Source: a virus
Reading direction: 5' to 3' (one strand)
DNA: 64,000 bases
Virus record (IMG/VR): IMGVR_UViG_3300012931_000015
Span: 99,579 to 163,578 of that record
The position numbers were made by a program, and so were the translations under genes. This document shows, piece by piece, positions 15,013 to 22,563 of this stretch; the stretch's first letter is position 1; each line of letters begins with the position of its first letter. The notes beneath the pieces were generated by a model that saw nothing but the letters and a program-made list of their open reading frames with translations, made no database searches and was not told where the DNA came from.

Positions 15013-15219
15013 TCACCATTTCCTCTGTTTAAACTCACTACAAAAAGTAATGCTTTTTAATTCGATTTTATCTTTATCATCAAGCCATTCCACAAACTTT
15101 CCACATTTATGCTCACAATTCATACAATCTCTTGTATCTCTGTTAAACTTTAATTCGGATTCAATTTTTTCTATAATTCTTTCAACAATCTTTTTAATAA
15201 AATTATCTATTAGCTTCAT
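15013..15219 (-). CDS. Small Cys-containing protein (68 aa)
   Basis: An amphipathic helical N-terminus (MKLIDNFIKKIVERIIEKIE) precedes CMNCEHKCG and a last Cys near the end, which could bind one zinc. Its start overlaps the stop of the preceding gene by four bases. Confidence 0.6.
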   Translation of the reverse strand: MKLIDNFIKKIVERIIEKIESELKFNRDTRDCMNCEHKCGKFVEWLDDKDKIELKSITFCSEFKQRKW

Positions 15220-15416
15220 TTACTACCTGCTTTTTTAAATGCACTGTAACTTTCATCACATTCATAACAAGCAAACATGTCTGAAACATGAATACAGTTA
15301 TTACAGTTGATCCCATTATTTAATAGTTTTTTAAGTGCATATATTTTTGATGCTTTCTTCTTTATTTCTCTTTCTAGTTTTTCAACTTTTTTAAAAATAG
15401 CCTTATCTCTTAACAC
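15216..15416 (-). CDS. Small Cys-rich protein, GTG start (66 aa)
   Basis: I start at GTG (VLRDKAIFKK) because AAAGGAAG lies just upstream and the longer ATG version would overlap the previous gene by 59 bases. A coiled-coil helix is followed by NCNNCIHVSDMFACYECDES, four Cys in two pairs, similar to the end of the neighbouring 68-aa protein, so the two may be related metal-binding proteins. Confidence 0.55.
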   Translation of the reverse strand: MLRDKAIFKKVEKLEREIKKKASKIYALKKLLNNGINCNNCIHVSDMFACYECDESYSAFKKAGSK

Positions 15417-15417
15417 T

Positions 15418-15840
15418 TTACTTCCCTTTCCTTCTAGGTGTACCCGTATTACAATGCCATATAGACACACCAGCACCTTTTAACTGAATAAAACTAAAGC
15501 ATTCATCACATTTCCAATTATAGTAGTTTTTTAGTATATTGTCATCAATTTTTATTTCTTTTTTACATTTAGGACACACAATTATTATCTCTTTCTTTTT
15601 AATATCTTTATTCATAACCTTATTATTTTCTCCTTCATTCATTTTCATTTCAATATGCTCCCAAAAAGCCATAGGATCATTCTTACAATTTTTTCCTATG
15701 TGCCAGCCATTACACCTTCTACAATGATATACAGAAGCTTTTATACCATACTTTTTCTGTAATCTTTTTAGAGCTATGTATGCTCCTTCTTTTGATTTAT
15801 GTCTAACTTTTCTTTCACAACAAATATGACGTTTAGGCAT
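15418..15840 (-). CDS. Two-domain zinc-binding protein
   Basis: A 140-residue protein. The N-terminal part (CCERKVRHKSKEGAYIALKR, then VYHCRRCNGWHIGK) resembles a small phage zinc protein with a CxxC-GWHIG motif; the C-terminal part has CPKCKKEI and CDECFSF, a second zinc ribbon, in a separate module. Possibly nucleic-acid binding. It lies in the Cys-rich cluster of this arm. Confidence 0.65.
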   Translation of the reverse strand: MPKRHICCERKVRHKSKEGAYIALKRLQKKYGIKASVYHCRRCNGWHIGKNCKNDPMAFWEHIEMKMNEGENNKVMNKDIKKKEIIIVCPKCKKEIKIDDNILKNYYNWKCDECFSFIQLKGAGVSIWHCNTGTPRRKGK

Positions 15841-15863
15841 AACAACCCGCTTTCTTTTATTTC

Positions 15864-16301
15864 TTAAAGTTTAAAATTTTCAACAATAGAACCTTTTGGT
15901 AATGTTATTTTTATTCTACCTTCTAAATCAAAGTCGGTATTTAATAAATCTAATTCATCATAACTTATTTTACGTATAGAATAACCTCTCATTGTAAATC
16001 TTATATTTGGGATAACTAAATTGTTTTCAATAATTTCACACTTACTTGTTAATAAATTAAATCTTACAAAAGCATTTCCGCTTTTTACAAAACCTGTATA
16101 ATACTCTTTATTATCTATTGTAATTGTGCCTATAAATAGGAAACAACTTCCATAAGCTTTATACTTATCTTTTATTCCAATAGATTTTAATTCATAAGAT
16201 CGAGTATATTCTTTCATTTCTTTTTCTTCAAATAACTCTTTACAAGATACAGCAAACAACAATATATTTGCTGTTACTACAAATAAAAGCAATTTTTTCA
16301 T
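15864..16301 (-). CDS. Phage-encoded lipoprotein
   Basis: The N-terminus MKKLLLFVVTANILLFAVSC has the Lys-Lys start, hydrophobic core and a lipobox FAVSC. The mature part (about 125 aa) is beta-rich and polar with one possible disulfide pair. It would be membrane-anchored in the host, but nothing identifies its role. It resembles the 7856-8158 lipoprotein only in signal type. Confidence 0.7.
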   Translation of the reverse strand: MKKLLLFVVTANILLFAVSCKELFEEKEMKEYTRSYELKSIGIKDKYKAYGSCFLFIGTITIDNKEYYTGFVKSGNAFVRFNLLTSKCEIIENNLVIPNIRFTMRGYSIRKISYDELDLLNTDFDLEGRIKITLPKGSIVENFKL

Positions 16302-16315
16302 TATTTTTCTCCTTC

Positions 16316-16510
16316 TTATTTCTTATAAAATTTTATCCACAACCATTCATGTGTTGCATAAGCAATAGCATTTATTAAGTTCAAAACAACTGTCAACACT
16401 ACACTCTTAACAAACCCTAAGCCAAAAAACATACCCATGAAATAACTTGTTATTACTGCTAATATTCTCCATGTAATTGACTTATACAGTATAATTTTTT
16501 TACTCGACAA
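16316..16510 (-). CDS. DUF2061-like membrane protein
   Basis: A 64-residue protein with the DUF2061 pattern: KSITWRILAVITSYFMGMFF, then a second membrane segment, then ATHEWLWIKFYKK, matching K-[ST]-x-[TS]-W-R-[IVL] at the start and [YTA]-x-H-E-[RW]-x-W at the end. The family is a small two-helix inner-membrane protein of unknown function. It overlaps the preceding gene by 11 bases. Confidence 0.75.
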   Translation of the reverse strand: MSSKKIILYKSITWRILAVITSYFMGMFFGLGFVKSVVLTVVLNLINAIAYATHEWLWIKFYKK

Positions 16511-16757
16511 AATCTTTCTCCGCTTTAACTATAATATTTCTAAATTTTCCGTTTAGTTCAAAATAAAAATACAATTTATCCTCTTCTAACAGTATAATCT
16601 TTTCATTTATATTAATAATTGTCTTATAAGGAATTTTATTAACTGCACAAAAATTTAACAAATAATAAAAATTCTTTTCCGTTAAAACTTGTTGTCTAAC
16701 AGCACCAAAAATAAACCCTACAAACAGTGATATAACTGCGACTAATACATACACCAT
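16500..16757 (-). CDS. Membrane-anchored small protein (85 aa)
   Basis: One N-terminal hydrophobic segment (VYVLVAVISLFVGFIFGAV) and a soluble domain of about 60 residues with alternating strands. The topology is probably N-in with the domain in the cytoplasm or periplasm; the charge pattern is not decisive. Function unknown. Confidence 0.6.
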   Translation of the reverse strand: MVYVLVAVISLFVGFIFGAVRQQVLTEKNFYYLLNFCAVNKIPYKTIININEKIILLEEDKLYFYFELNGKFRNIIVKAEKDFVE

Positions 16758-16762
16758 ATTCT

Positions 16763-16879
16763 TTACTCCTTGTTATTTTTTATAATTTTAATTATCTCAT
16801 AAATAGAAACTACCGGAACAATAATAGTATAACAATACAATATTGATATAACCACTAGCAAAACAATTTTAATCGACAT
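16763..16879 (-). CDS. Very small membrane protein (38 aa)
   Basis: Starts MSIKIVLLVVISILYCYTII and continues hydrophobic before a basic tail (KIIKNNKE). Preceded by AGGAGGTAAAGCTTTT. The strong ribosome site makes it a probable gene despite its size. Confidence 0.55.
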   Translation of the reverse strand: MSIKIVLLVVISILYCYTIIVPVVSIYEIIKIIKNNKE

Positions 16880-16902
16880 AAAAGCTTTACCTCCTAGTTA
16901 AA

Positions 16903-17061
16903 TTAAAATCTTATCTCCAGTTTAGTATTATATTTTTTCTCATAACTATCAATTGCATCTGCTAAATATCTTTTAGAATTATCTAAGTTCTGATATTTAT
17001 CATTCAAGAGATTGTCGATAGTTTTAACAATTCTTTCCAGTTCAATTATTCTCTCATCCAT
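16903..17061 (-). CDS. Small helical protein (52 aa)
   Basis: Starts MDERIIELERIVKTIDNLLN. The ATG at 17061 has GGAG six bases upstream and overlaps the end of the previous gene by eight bases; an earlier start would extend the overlap without a ribosome site. Probably coupled. Coiled-coil-like. Confidence 0.6.
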   Translation of the reverse strand: MDERIIELERIVKTIDNLLNDKYQNLDNSKRYLADAIDSYEKKYNTKLEIRF

Positions 17062-17353
17062 ATATAACTCCAGTATTAGGTAATCTTCTATCAAATTTTA
17101 TTTCAAAAGTTCTATTATTTAAACTTGAAATTGATCTCTTTTCCACTTTATACCAAACATCTTTTAATTCTAAGAAACATAACTTTGATGCTTCCGAAGG
17201 TGAAAATATTTTTAAAGCTATATTATTTTTATCTGTTACTTCTTTGAATAAAAACCAACAATTGTTTTCCCTTAAATTAGGGCTTCTATGTATTGCTGGT
17301 TTAGTTGTTTTTCTAATTTTAAAAACTTTGTTATCATCATTCAAGATATACAT
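17054..17353 (-). CDS. Hypothetical protein (99 aa)
   Basis: Starts MYILNDDNKVFKIRKTTKPA and reads as an alternating strand and loop pattern with several aromatic residues. No domain recognised. It follows the radical SAM gene by 20 bases in the same direction, so the two are likely co-transcribed. Confidence 0.6.
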   Translation of the reverse strand: MYILNDDNKVFKIRKTTKPAIHRSPNLRENNCWFLFKEVTDKNNIALKIFSPSEASKLCFLELKDVWYKVEKRSISSLNNRTFEIKFDRRLPNTGVIYG

Positions 17354-17373
17354 TATAAATCATTCTCCAATTT

Positions 17374-18240
17374 TTATTTTCTTTTATAAATTACTTTCGT
17401 CATTAAACAAGTATTATTTTGCTCACAAAATCTATCTCCAAAAGTATAATCATTATAGTATTTTTCATTCACTATATCATAAGGACACTGTATTAATTTA
17501 TACCCTATAAAATAATTAGCAAATCTACATTTATTTATATTACTACATAAGGTACTCTCAAACACCCCTCTTTTAGAAATATGAATTTCACAGTTACCTT
17601 CGTATTTCTTTAAAAATTCATGAACTAACTCTTTATACCCGATCAGAGGCATTGTTAAGTTTGTATCTTCAAAAAAATCACCTTTATCAAGCTCTCTATA
17701 ACTTGAAATAAAAAATACTTTACTATCAAATTTTTTCTCAAAGTAATCACAAGCACTTAATAAATCATCAACTTTTGTTTTTTTGGAAACCATAAAATTT
17801 GGTTCTATTTTGTTTCGTACAGAAGGTATATTATAATTAGGTTTTATATTTAAATAATTTTTAGTTAAAGAATCTATTGATAATCTTATTTTTGCTTTTC
17901 CTATACTTGAATTATCATTTTTAATATTTTTTATTTCTAATCCATTTGTATAGATAGTTGTTTTAAGCTTATAACTTTCATTTATATTAATAAAATCTTC
18001 TATTTGAGGATGAAGTAAAGGTTCACCTCCTAATAAATTTATTTGTTGAACACCTTTTTTAACTGCATCTTCAATACAAGATTTATATTCTTTTATATGA
18101 ATATCAGAATTTTTATCTTTTATAATATTTCTTACAAAACAACCTTTACAGGATAACTGACATTTGTTTGTTATAAATATTTGAAGAGTATTTCTAGTTT
18201 TTACTGGAAGTTCAATATAATCTGTCCACGGAAAATACAT
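17374..18240 (-). CDS. Radical SAM enzyme
   Basis: A 288-residue protein. Cys27-x3-Cys31-x2-Cys34 is the radical SAM [4Fe-4S] motif, and NLLGGEPLLHP near residue 71 is the GGEP motif that binds S-adenosylmethionine. The C-terminal third has at least five more Cys (TLCSNINKCRF, QCPYD, FCEQNNTC), as in SPASM/Twitch-type enzymes with an auxiliary iron-sulfur cluster. Such enzymes modify peptides, tRNA or nucleotides; QueE-like phage enzymes are shorter and lack the extra Cys. Substrate unknown. It has AAAAGGAGAAAAATT before the ATG. Confidence 0.85.
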   Translation of the reverse strand: MYFPWTDYIELPVKTRNTLQIFITNKCQLSCKGCFVRNIIKDKNSDIHIKEYKSCIEDAVKKGVQQINLLGGEPLLHPQIEDFININESYKLKTTIYTNGLEIKNIKNDNSSIGKAKIRLSIDSLTKNYLNIKPNYNIPSVRNKIEPNFMVSKKTKVDDLLSACDYFEKKFDSKVFFISSYRELDKGDFFEDTNLTMPLIGYKELVHEFLKKYEGNCEIHISKRGVFESTLCSNINKCRFANYFIGYKLIQCPYDIVNEKYYNDYTFGDRFCEQNNTCLMTKVIYKRK

Positions 18241-18253
18241 AATTTTTCTCCTT

Positions 18254-18340
18254 TTATTTTAACTCATATATTTCTTCTATTTCTGCAATCTCATGTTGAA
18301 GTATATCAATTTGCTCTCTTGCATATTTTATATCTTTCAT
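18254..18340 (-). CDS. Short helical ORF, probable remnant of a longer gene
   Basis: From the ATG at 18340 (AAGGGA upstream) it reads MKDIKYAREQIDILQHEIAE and ends in TAA, 28 residues. The same frame is open upstream to 18430 and reads WNFDTLDDLYNFIKGIEV, which looks like true protein but has no ATG, GTG or TTG; a TAG follows at 18431-18433. Either the upstream half lost its start, or it is reached by a frameshift from the preceding gene, which ends over an A8 run. Confidence 0.4.
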   Translation of the reverse strand: MKDIKYAREQIDILQHEIAEIEEIYELK

Positions 18341-18413
18341 TACTTCGATTCCCTTAATAAAATTATATAAATCATCGAGAGTATCAAAATTCCAAACATC
18401 ATTTTTTTGACTT

Positions 18414-18626
18414 TTATACTGTTTTTTTTCCTACTCTACATATTCCAAATAAAGTATAATATTCTTCATTTCCGTGATATTTATGATCTACTTTATATAA
18501 AATTGAAGTTCCTTTAGCAATATTCTCATTACCTTTAGTAACAATGTATTTAATATCTTTTTCAATTATGAGTTTTTGTTTTTGTTTTAAAAAGTTTAAT
18601 ATTTTAATTTTATCCATTTTATCCAT
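18414..18626 (-). CDS. Small hypothetical protein (70 aa)
   Basis: Starts MDKMDKIKILNFLKQKQKLI and ends GICRVGKKTV. Its last codons lie over a run of eight A, immediately before an open, start-less frame (see the next gene). Function unknown. Confidence 0.6.
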   Translation of the reverse strand: MDKMDKIKILNFLKQKQKLIIEKDIKYIVTKGNENIAKGTSILYKVDHKYHGNEEYYTLFGICRVGKKTV

Positions 18627-18631
18627 TTTAT

Positions 18632-18832
18632 TTATCCTCTTACTATTAATTTACTATAATCAATAAAATCATGCTGATCTGTATCTAGCTTATATTTTTT
18701 AACAAATTCCTTTATAGAAATAATAATATTTTTAATATCTTCATTGTTTATATCTGCTTTACTATAAAATAAAATATCATCAAATCGTTCTAGTATTGCT
18801 TTTTCATTACTTGTTACAATCATTTCTATCAT
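18632..18832 (-). CDS. Small hypothetical protein (66 aa)
   Basis: Starts MIEMIVTSNEKAILERFDDI with AAGGAAAAATT upstream. A TTGACA/TATTTT promoter lies 16-44 bases upstream, so it is probably first in its transcript. Mixed helix and strand; function unknown. Confidence 0.6.
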   Translation of the reverse strand: MIEMIVTSNEKAILERFDDILFYSKADINNEDIKNIIISIKEFVKKYKLDTDQHDFIDYSKLIVRG

Positions 18833-18847
18833 AATTTTTCCTTTTCC

Positions 18848-18876
18848 AAAATACTTTATTTTAAATATTTTGTCAA
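18848..18876 (-). promoter_or_regulatory. Sigma70-like promoter, TTGACA-17-TATTTT
   Basis: Minus strand: TTGACA at 18876-18871, 17 bases, TATTTT at 18853-18848, upstream of the 66-aa gene. Same architecture as the promoters at 12504, 19475 and 21165. Confidence 0.6.
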
Positions 18877-18884
18877 GATAAATT

Positions 18885-19082
18885 TCACTTAAAATATTTA
18901 CTTTTTCTTTTTTTAAGTTTTTGCTTTAATATCTCAAGCTCTTCATTATCTTTCATATTTTGAATAATATTAAATATATCCATTTTATCTCTTAGTATCA
19001 ATTCCATTTTTGCTTTTTCTAATTCTTGATTTATTATTCTTTCTATTTCTTTATTACTTTGACTTTTGTAATTATCATTCAT
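18885..19082 (-). CDS. Small helical protein (65 aa)
   Basis: Starts MNDNYKSQSNKEIERIINQE, a charged amphipathic helix ending in a basic KKRKSKYFK tail. No motif recognised. Confidence 0.6.
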   Translation of the reverse strand: MNDNYKSQSNKEIERIINQELEKAKMELILRDKMDIFNIIQNMKDNEELEILKQKLKKRKSKYFK

Positions 19083-19106
19083 ACTTTTTTATTATTGTAT
19101 ATCAAA

Positions 19107-19448
19107 CTACTTTTCTATATTTAGAATAGCATGATTTATAACACCTTCACCTTTATATTTTCCATTATGAATTAATCTAAATTCTTCTCCTCTACTATGA
19201 CAAGAAATAACAATTTGAGCTACACAGCCAGCCATAAATCCCGTAATTCCTCCAGCACTTATATTATCATCCGCTTTACAAATTATTCCGTGTGTTGTAT
19301 GAATATCAGGGTAATAACCTTCATGTAAAGGAGTCAAATCCTCATCTAATAATCGCATTACTTCTTTTGCTACATCAACACAACACTTACCATAAGCATC
19401 TTGATTATTACTTTCCCATTCTTTTAATGCTTCTAAGTTATTAATCAT
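19107..19448 (-). CDS. Conserved phage protein with GITGFMAGC motif
   Basis: A 113-residue protein. The segments NQDAYGKCCVDVAKEVMRLL and GITGFMAGCVAQIVISCHSR match a common phage hypothetical family I recall (N-x-D-x-Y-G-x-x-[VC] ... G-[IL]-T-G-[FA]-M-x-G-x-A-V-x-I). Its role is unknown. A TTGACT/TATACA promoter lies just upstream, making it the likely first gene of a leftward transcript into the small-gene arm. Confidence 0.7.
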   Translation of the reverse strand: MINNLEALKEWESNNQDAYGKCCVDVAKEVMRLLDEDLTPLHEGYYPDIHTTHGIICKADDNISAGGITGFMAGCVAQIVISCHSRGEEFRLIHNGKYKGEGVINHAILNIEK

Positions 19449-19474
19449 AATTTATTCTCCTTTTATATAAAAAA

Positions 19475-19503
19475 TGTATACTAAAAATTATTGTAAAAGT
19501 CAA
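19475..19503 (-). promoter_or_regulatory. Sigma70-like promoter, TTGACT-17-TATACA
   Basis: Minus strand: TTGACT at 19503-19498, 17 bases, TATACA at 19480-19475; the ATG of the next gene is 27 bases further. Confidence 0.65.
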
Positions 19504-19531
19504 GAAAAACTTTTAAAAACTTAAAAAATAT

Positions 19532-19690
19532 TTACAATTTACACTTATCACATCTGAATATAAATATTTGATTTCTTTTTTCCCAAACACAACTACTAAG
19601 AATCTCTTTATGGTAATTACAGAAAGGAAAGTTTAATTCATTTTTTGATAGATTAGAACAGACAGGATTACAAAGTTTTGATTTATCCAC
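19532..19690 (-). CDS. Small Cys-rich protein, GTG start (52 aa)
   Basis: Starts at GTG (VDKSKLCNPVC) seven bases after the helicase stop. It contains CNPVC, FCNYHKE and a final RCDKCKL, so two Cys pairs and a His, fit for a zinc site. It has no good ribosome site, so it is probably translated by reinitiation after the helicase. The clear Cys pattern is the evidence that it is coding. Confidence 0.45.
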   Translation of the reverse strand: MDKSKLCNPVCSNLSKNELNFPFCNYHKEILSSCVWEKRNQIFIFRCDKCKL

Positions 19691-19696
19691 AACATT

Positions 19697-21100
19697 TTAT
19701 TCTTTAAAAATAGTAAACCTAAAATAATTACCATCATATATATATTTCAATTTACCACCAACTTTACCCCTATTATATTTTAATACTTTGATTTCAATAA
19801 TAGGCAACCCCCCACTTTCAATTTCTAAGTCTTTTAAATCTTCTTCAAGCTGGTCATAATCGCTTATAAAAGCTTGTCTCATATATTCAAAATTCCATAT
19901 ATACAAAACTAATCTACTACCTGACGCTATTTCTGCACCACCTTTTATTGATTGAATAGTAGGTCTGTAATATTGAAGGTCTTTTACTTTTATAGCTTTA
20001 CTATTATTACGCCATATATTTTCATTTTCTTGACATATATTTAAAATGTGTGTTTCTGTACTTTTAACAAGTCTTTGTAATTTATATACACAATTTTTTA
20101 TTACCTTTGCGTCATCACCTTTTTCTGCAAAATCTAATAACATAGTTAATACATCTATTACTATAAAAACATATTTTTTACCAGTAATTGTTTGAACTTT
20201 TTTTATTAACATTTCTACATCTTTTATATATAAATTAGGATCATCAACAAGAAAAAAATTATTATATTGTCTCATTGAATGTGATACTAATTTTACATTA
20301 TTATACTCATCTCTTGTTTTAAAATTCCCCATAGAAATAGTATTAAAGGTAATATCGGAACGCATTGAAGCTATTTTTTCCATAACAATATCTTTTGAAT
20401 CTTCAAGACTTATGTATAATATAGGAATACCAGAAGGAATTAAACCATTTATTAAATGTAAAGAAAAACTTGACTTTCCTGATCCTTTCTGACCAAACAA
20501 CGTTGTCATCTCTTTTGGTCTTGCAGGATAGTTTAATAAAGCATCTAAATCTCTATCACCATAACTTGTTTTTATAGTTATTTTATTTTTTTCTTCGAGG
20601 CTGTTTAAAAAAAAGTCTTGTAATCTATTTGAGTCCCACAATAATTCATCTGTATTTTTAATTTTAACCAGAGCGTCTTTTATATTATCAAGAGATTCTT
20701 CAAATTTATCTAGCCCTGTTGTTTCTCTTAAATTATTTGAATTGGTTAAATTAAATAAATCACTAAGAAGCTCATCATTTATTTTAAATCGAATATGATC
20801 TTTTTTCAGTAAATCAATTGCATTTTCTATATTATCAAAGTTAAGAATATTATTATATATATCAGATATATGATGCTTTTCAATTTCTTTTCCACTTTCA
20901 ATAATATTATTATAAAGTGTATCTATATCAAATTGTTCTATTTTTTTATCATAGAGTAATAGAATACCACTTGATATATTTTTTGATTGGGGAAGATTAA
21001 AATATTCATTGACTTGTAAAAGATCAACCCATTTATCTGGATTGTGCATGAAGTAGCTTAATACTCGTTGTTCATTATCTCTATTAACTGATATGCTCAA
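19697..21100 (-). CDS. Replicative DNA helicase, DnaB/gp41-like
   Basis: A 467-residue protein. The Walker A is GQKGSGKS at residues 203-210, Walker B is VFIVID near 311, and IQSIKGGAEIASGSRLVLYI is the RecA-core sensor region with a helicase-like Gly-rich loop. The N-terminal 160 residues match a DnaB-type helical collar. It would unwind DNA at the phage fork as a hexamer, like T4 gp41. It has a near-perfect promoter upstream. Phage replication proteins usually pair with a primase; none is visible in this window. Confidence 0.85.
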   Translation of the reverse strand: MSISVNRDNEQRVLSYFMHNPDKWVDLLQVNEYFNLPQSKNISSGILLLYDKKIEQFDIDTLYNNIIESGKEIEKHHISDIYNNILNFDNIENAIDLLKKDHIRFKINDELLSDLFNLTNSNNLRETTGLDKFEESLDNIKDALVKIKNTDELLWDSNRLQDFFLNSLEEKNKITIKTSYGDRDLDALLNYPARPKEMTTLFGQKGSGKSSFSLHLINGLIPSGIPILYISLEDSKDIVMEKIASMRSDITFNTISMGNFKTRDEYNNVKLVSHSMRQYNNFFLVDDPNLYIKDVEMLIKKVQTITGKKYVFIVIDVLTMLLDFAEKGDDAKVIKNCVYKLQRLVKSTETHILNICQENENIWRNNSKAIKVKDLQYYRPTIQSIKGGAEIASGSRLVLYIWNFEYMRQAFISDYDQLEEDLKDLEIESGGLPIIEIKVLKYNRGKVGGKLKYIYDGNYFRFTIFKE

Positions 21101-21164
21101 ATTGTGTGATCCTTTATCTTTTACCTTTAAAATAAAACAAGCACTACTATTTCTAATAATGCTT

Positions 21165-21192
21165 ATTATAAACTATAATGCTTTGTTGTCAA
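21165..21192 (-). promoter_or_regulatory. Consensus promoter, TTGACA-16-TATAAT, for the helicase
   Basis: Minus strand: exact TTGACA at 21192-21187, 16-base spacer, exact TATAAT at 21170-21165, 65 bases before the helicase ATG. It is the strongest sigma70-type match I saw in the window. Confidence 0.75.
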
Positions 21193-21211
21193 GCAAAAAT
21201 ATTAATTATTT

Positions 21212-21421
21212 TTATTTTCCTCTTTTGCTTTTTAAATCTGACTTAGCTTTTTTAAGTTCTTCGTCATATTGCTTTTTTGTTGCTTCTTCAAACTTTATCC
21301 ATTTCCTATATAATTTCATCATGTCATGCCCTTCGCTACTAGTCTCAACTTTATAACGAATCTTATATACCAACAAAAACTGGAGATTTTCCCACGACTC
21401 TCTGTCCATCGGCAGGTACAA
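21212..21421 (-). CDS. Small ORF overlapping the end of the hub-like gene
   Basis: A frame open from a TTG (69 residues) overlaps the last 59 bases of the preceding gene in a different frame. It may start at ATG (MDRESWENLQFLLVYK) at 21409, or at MMKLYRKWIKFEEATK (21322), the only start with a ribosome site (GAAGGGC). The helical, charged C-terminus ends LKSKRGK. Nested small ORFs after a tail-assembly gene often encode assembly chaperones. Whether it is a separate product or a frameshift extension cannot be decided. Confidence 0.5.
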   Translation of the reverse strand: MYLPMDRESWENLQFLLVYKIRYKVETSSEGHDMMKLYRKWIKFEEATKKQYDEELKKAKSDLKSKRGK

Positions 21422-22436
21422 ACAATAAATTTTGAAAAAGTAACCTCCTTGACTTTATTTCATGGCAAACCGAGCATTCAAGCTCATAGTCCTCCTTGAA
21501 ACCCATTTTAAGGTCATCCATTTTCATAAACAAATTAGTTGTTATAGCTGGATCAATTTTTAAAAATTCTTTATATTTTCTTTCTCGTTCTACTTCTATA
21601 TCATTTATATGAGTTAAACATTGTGCTCTTGTATAATGTACTAAAGCTTTTAATTTTTCTTCATCTAACTCTCTCTGCATTTTTTTTGTAATGTCTCTAA
21701 GCTCATCTTTTGTAATTCCTGCTTTAGTAAAGTTATCTATTTTTTTCTGTTTAACACCATACAATTCTTGAACTTTCTGTTTTGCAAAAATTACATCATT
21801 TATTCTAGTAAATCTAAAACTATATTTTATAGGATTAAGTTCTTGCGTATCAGAATTAAATATTTCATCTTCAACTGTAATAGGCTCATGTACATTATCC
21901 GGTACGTTATAAATAATAATGTTTTTAAGATTTAGTGTATATTTTTCAATAACTCTTTCATCATCATATTTAACTTTTTCTTGACATTCACACACCCATG
22001 GAATATCAATAGAAGTTCTCCAAAAATGTGCTAAAATTGTAGCAAGTATTTCTGTAAACTCTTCCTGTGTACAATTACCACAATCAAAATCTTCATAGCA
22101 ATTTTCATTAAGTATTCTAACAAGATTTTCAACTGTATTAACTTCATTAGACAAAGTCAAATCATTAAGTTGAAGCGTTGTATAATCTTTATAGTGAAGT
22201 GTTTGAGGTGCTGAAAACTTACCTAAGCTATGCAGATTAACAGTTATATAACTACTCGGTACTAGATTAACTGATTTAGTATTATCGTAAGCACTGTTGT
22301 TATTAATGTTGTTTCCGGTTTTATTTGTAAAACTTTCTAATACTTTTTGTTTTGTTTCGGGGGGTAAATTTGATTTATTTATAAAATCATTAATATCATT
22401 TTTACCATTATTATTTTTTTTATTATCACCATTCAT
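21363..22436 (-). CDS. T4 baseplate/hub-like protein (gp26/gp51-type)
   Basis: A 357-residue protein. After a disordered Asn/Lys N-terminus, VNLHSLGKFSAPQTLHY plus YTTLQLNDLTLSN is the pattern I recall for T4-type baseplate hub assembly proteins. The middle has CGNCTQEEF, and the C-terminal zinc ribbon reads LECSVCHEI followed by LLFQNLLFVPADG. The assignment to the T4_baseplate family rests on this pattern only. It sits between the helicase and tail genes, not with the other tail genes. Confidence 0.55.
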   Translation of the reverse strand: MNGDNKKNNNGKNDINDFINKSNLPPETKQKVLESFTNKTGNNINNNSAYDNTKSVNLVPSSYITVNLHSLGKFSAPQTLHYKDYTTLQLNDLTLSNEVNTVENLVRILNENCYEDFDCGNCTQEEFTEILATILAHFWRTSIDIPWVCECQEKVKYDDERVIEKYTLNLKNIIIYNVPDNVHEPITVEDEIFNSDTQELNPIKYSFRFTRINDVIFAKQKVQELYGVKQKKIDNFTKAGITKDELRDITKKMQRELDEEKLKALVHYTRAQCLTHINDIEVERERKYKEFLKIDPAITTNLFMKMDDLKMGFKEDYELECSVCHEIKSRRLLFQNLLFVPADGQRVVGKSPVFVGI

Positions 22437-22563
22437 ACTTTTTCTTTTCTCCTTAAACTTTTAACCATTTTATTTTAATTTTTTATTTTTTTACCATACT
22501 TTGTTTAGTATAATATATGTCAAATCAACTTGTCTGTATGTTTAAATTTCCATCTATTATTAC

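Noticed and set aside
21363-21421. A -1 frameshift at G GGA AAA joining the hub-like gene to the overlapping ORF
   Set aside because: The -1 frame ends after about 24 codons, and the long ORF is in the +1 frame, so this simple model does not work.
22501-22530. A TTGACA box upstream of the hub-like gene
   Set aside because: No -10-like box at 15-19 bases; the TATTAT present is too near the TTGACA.
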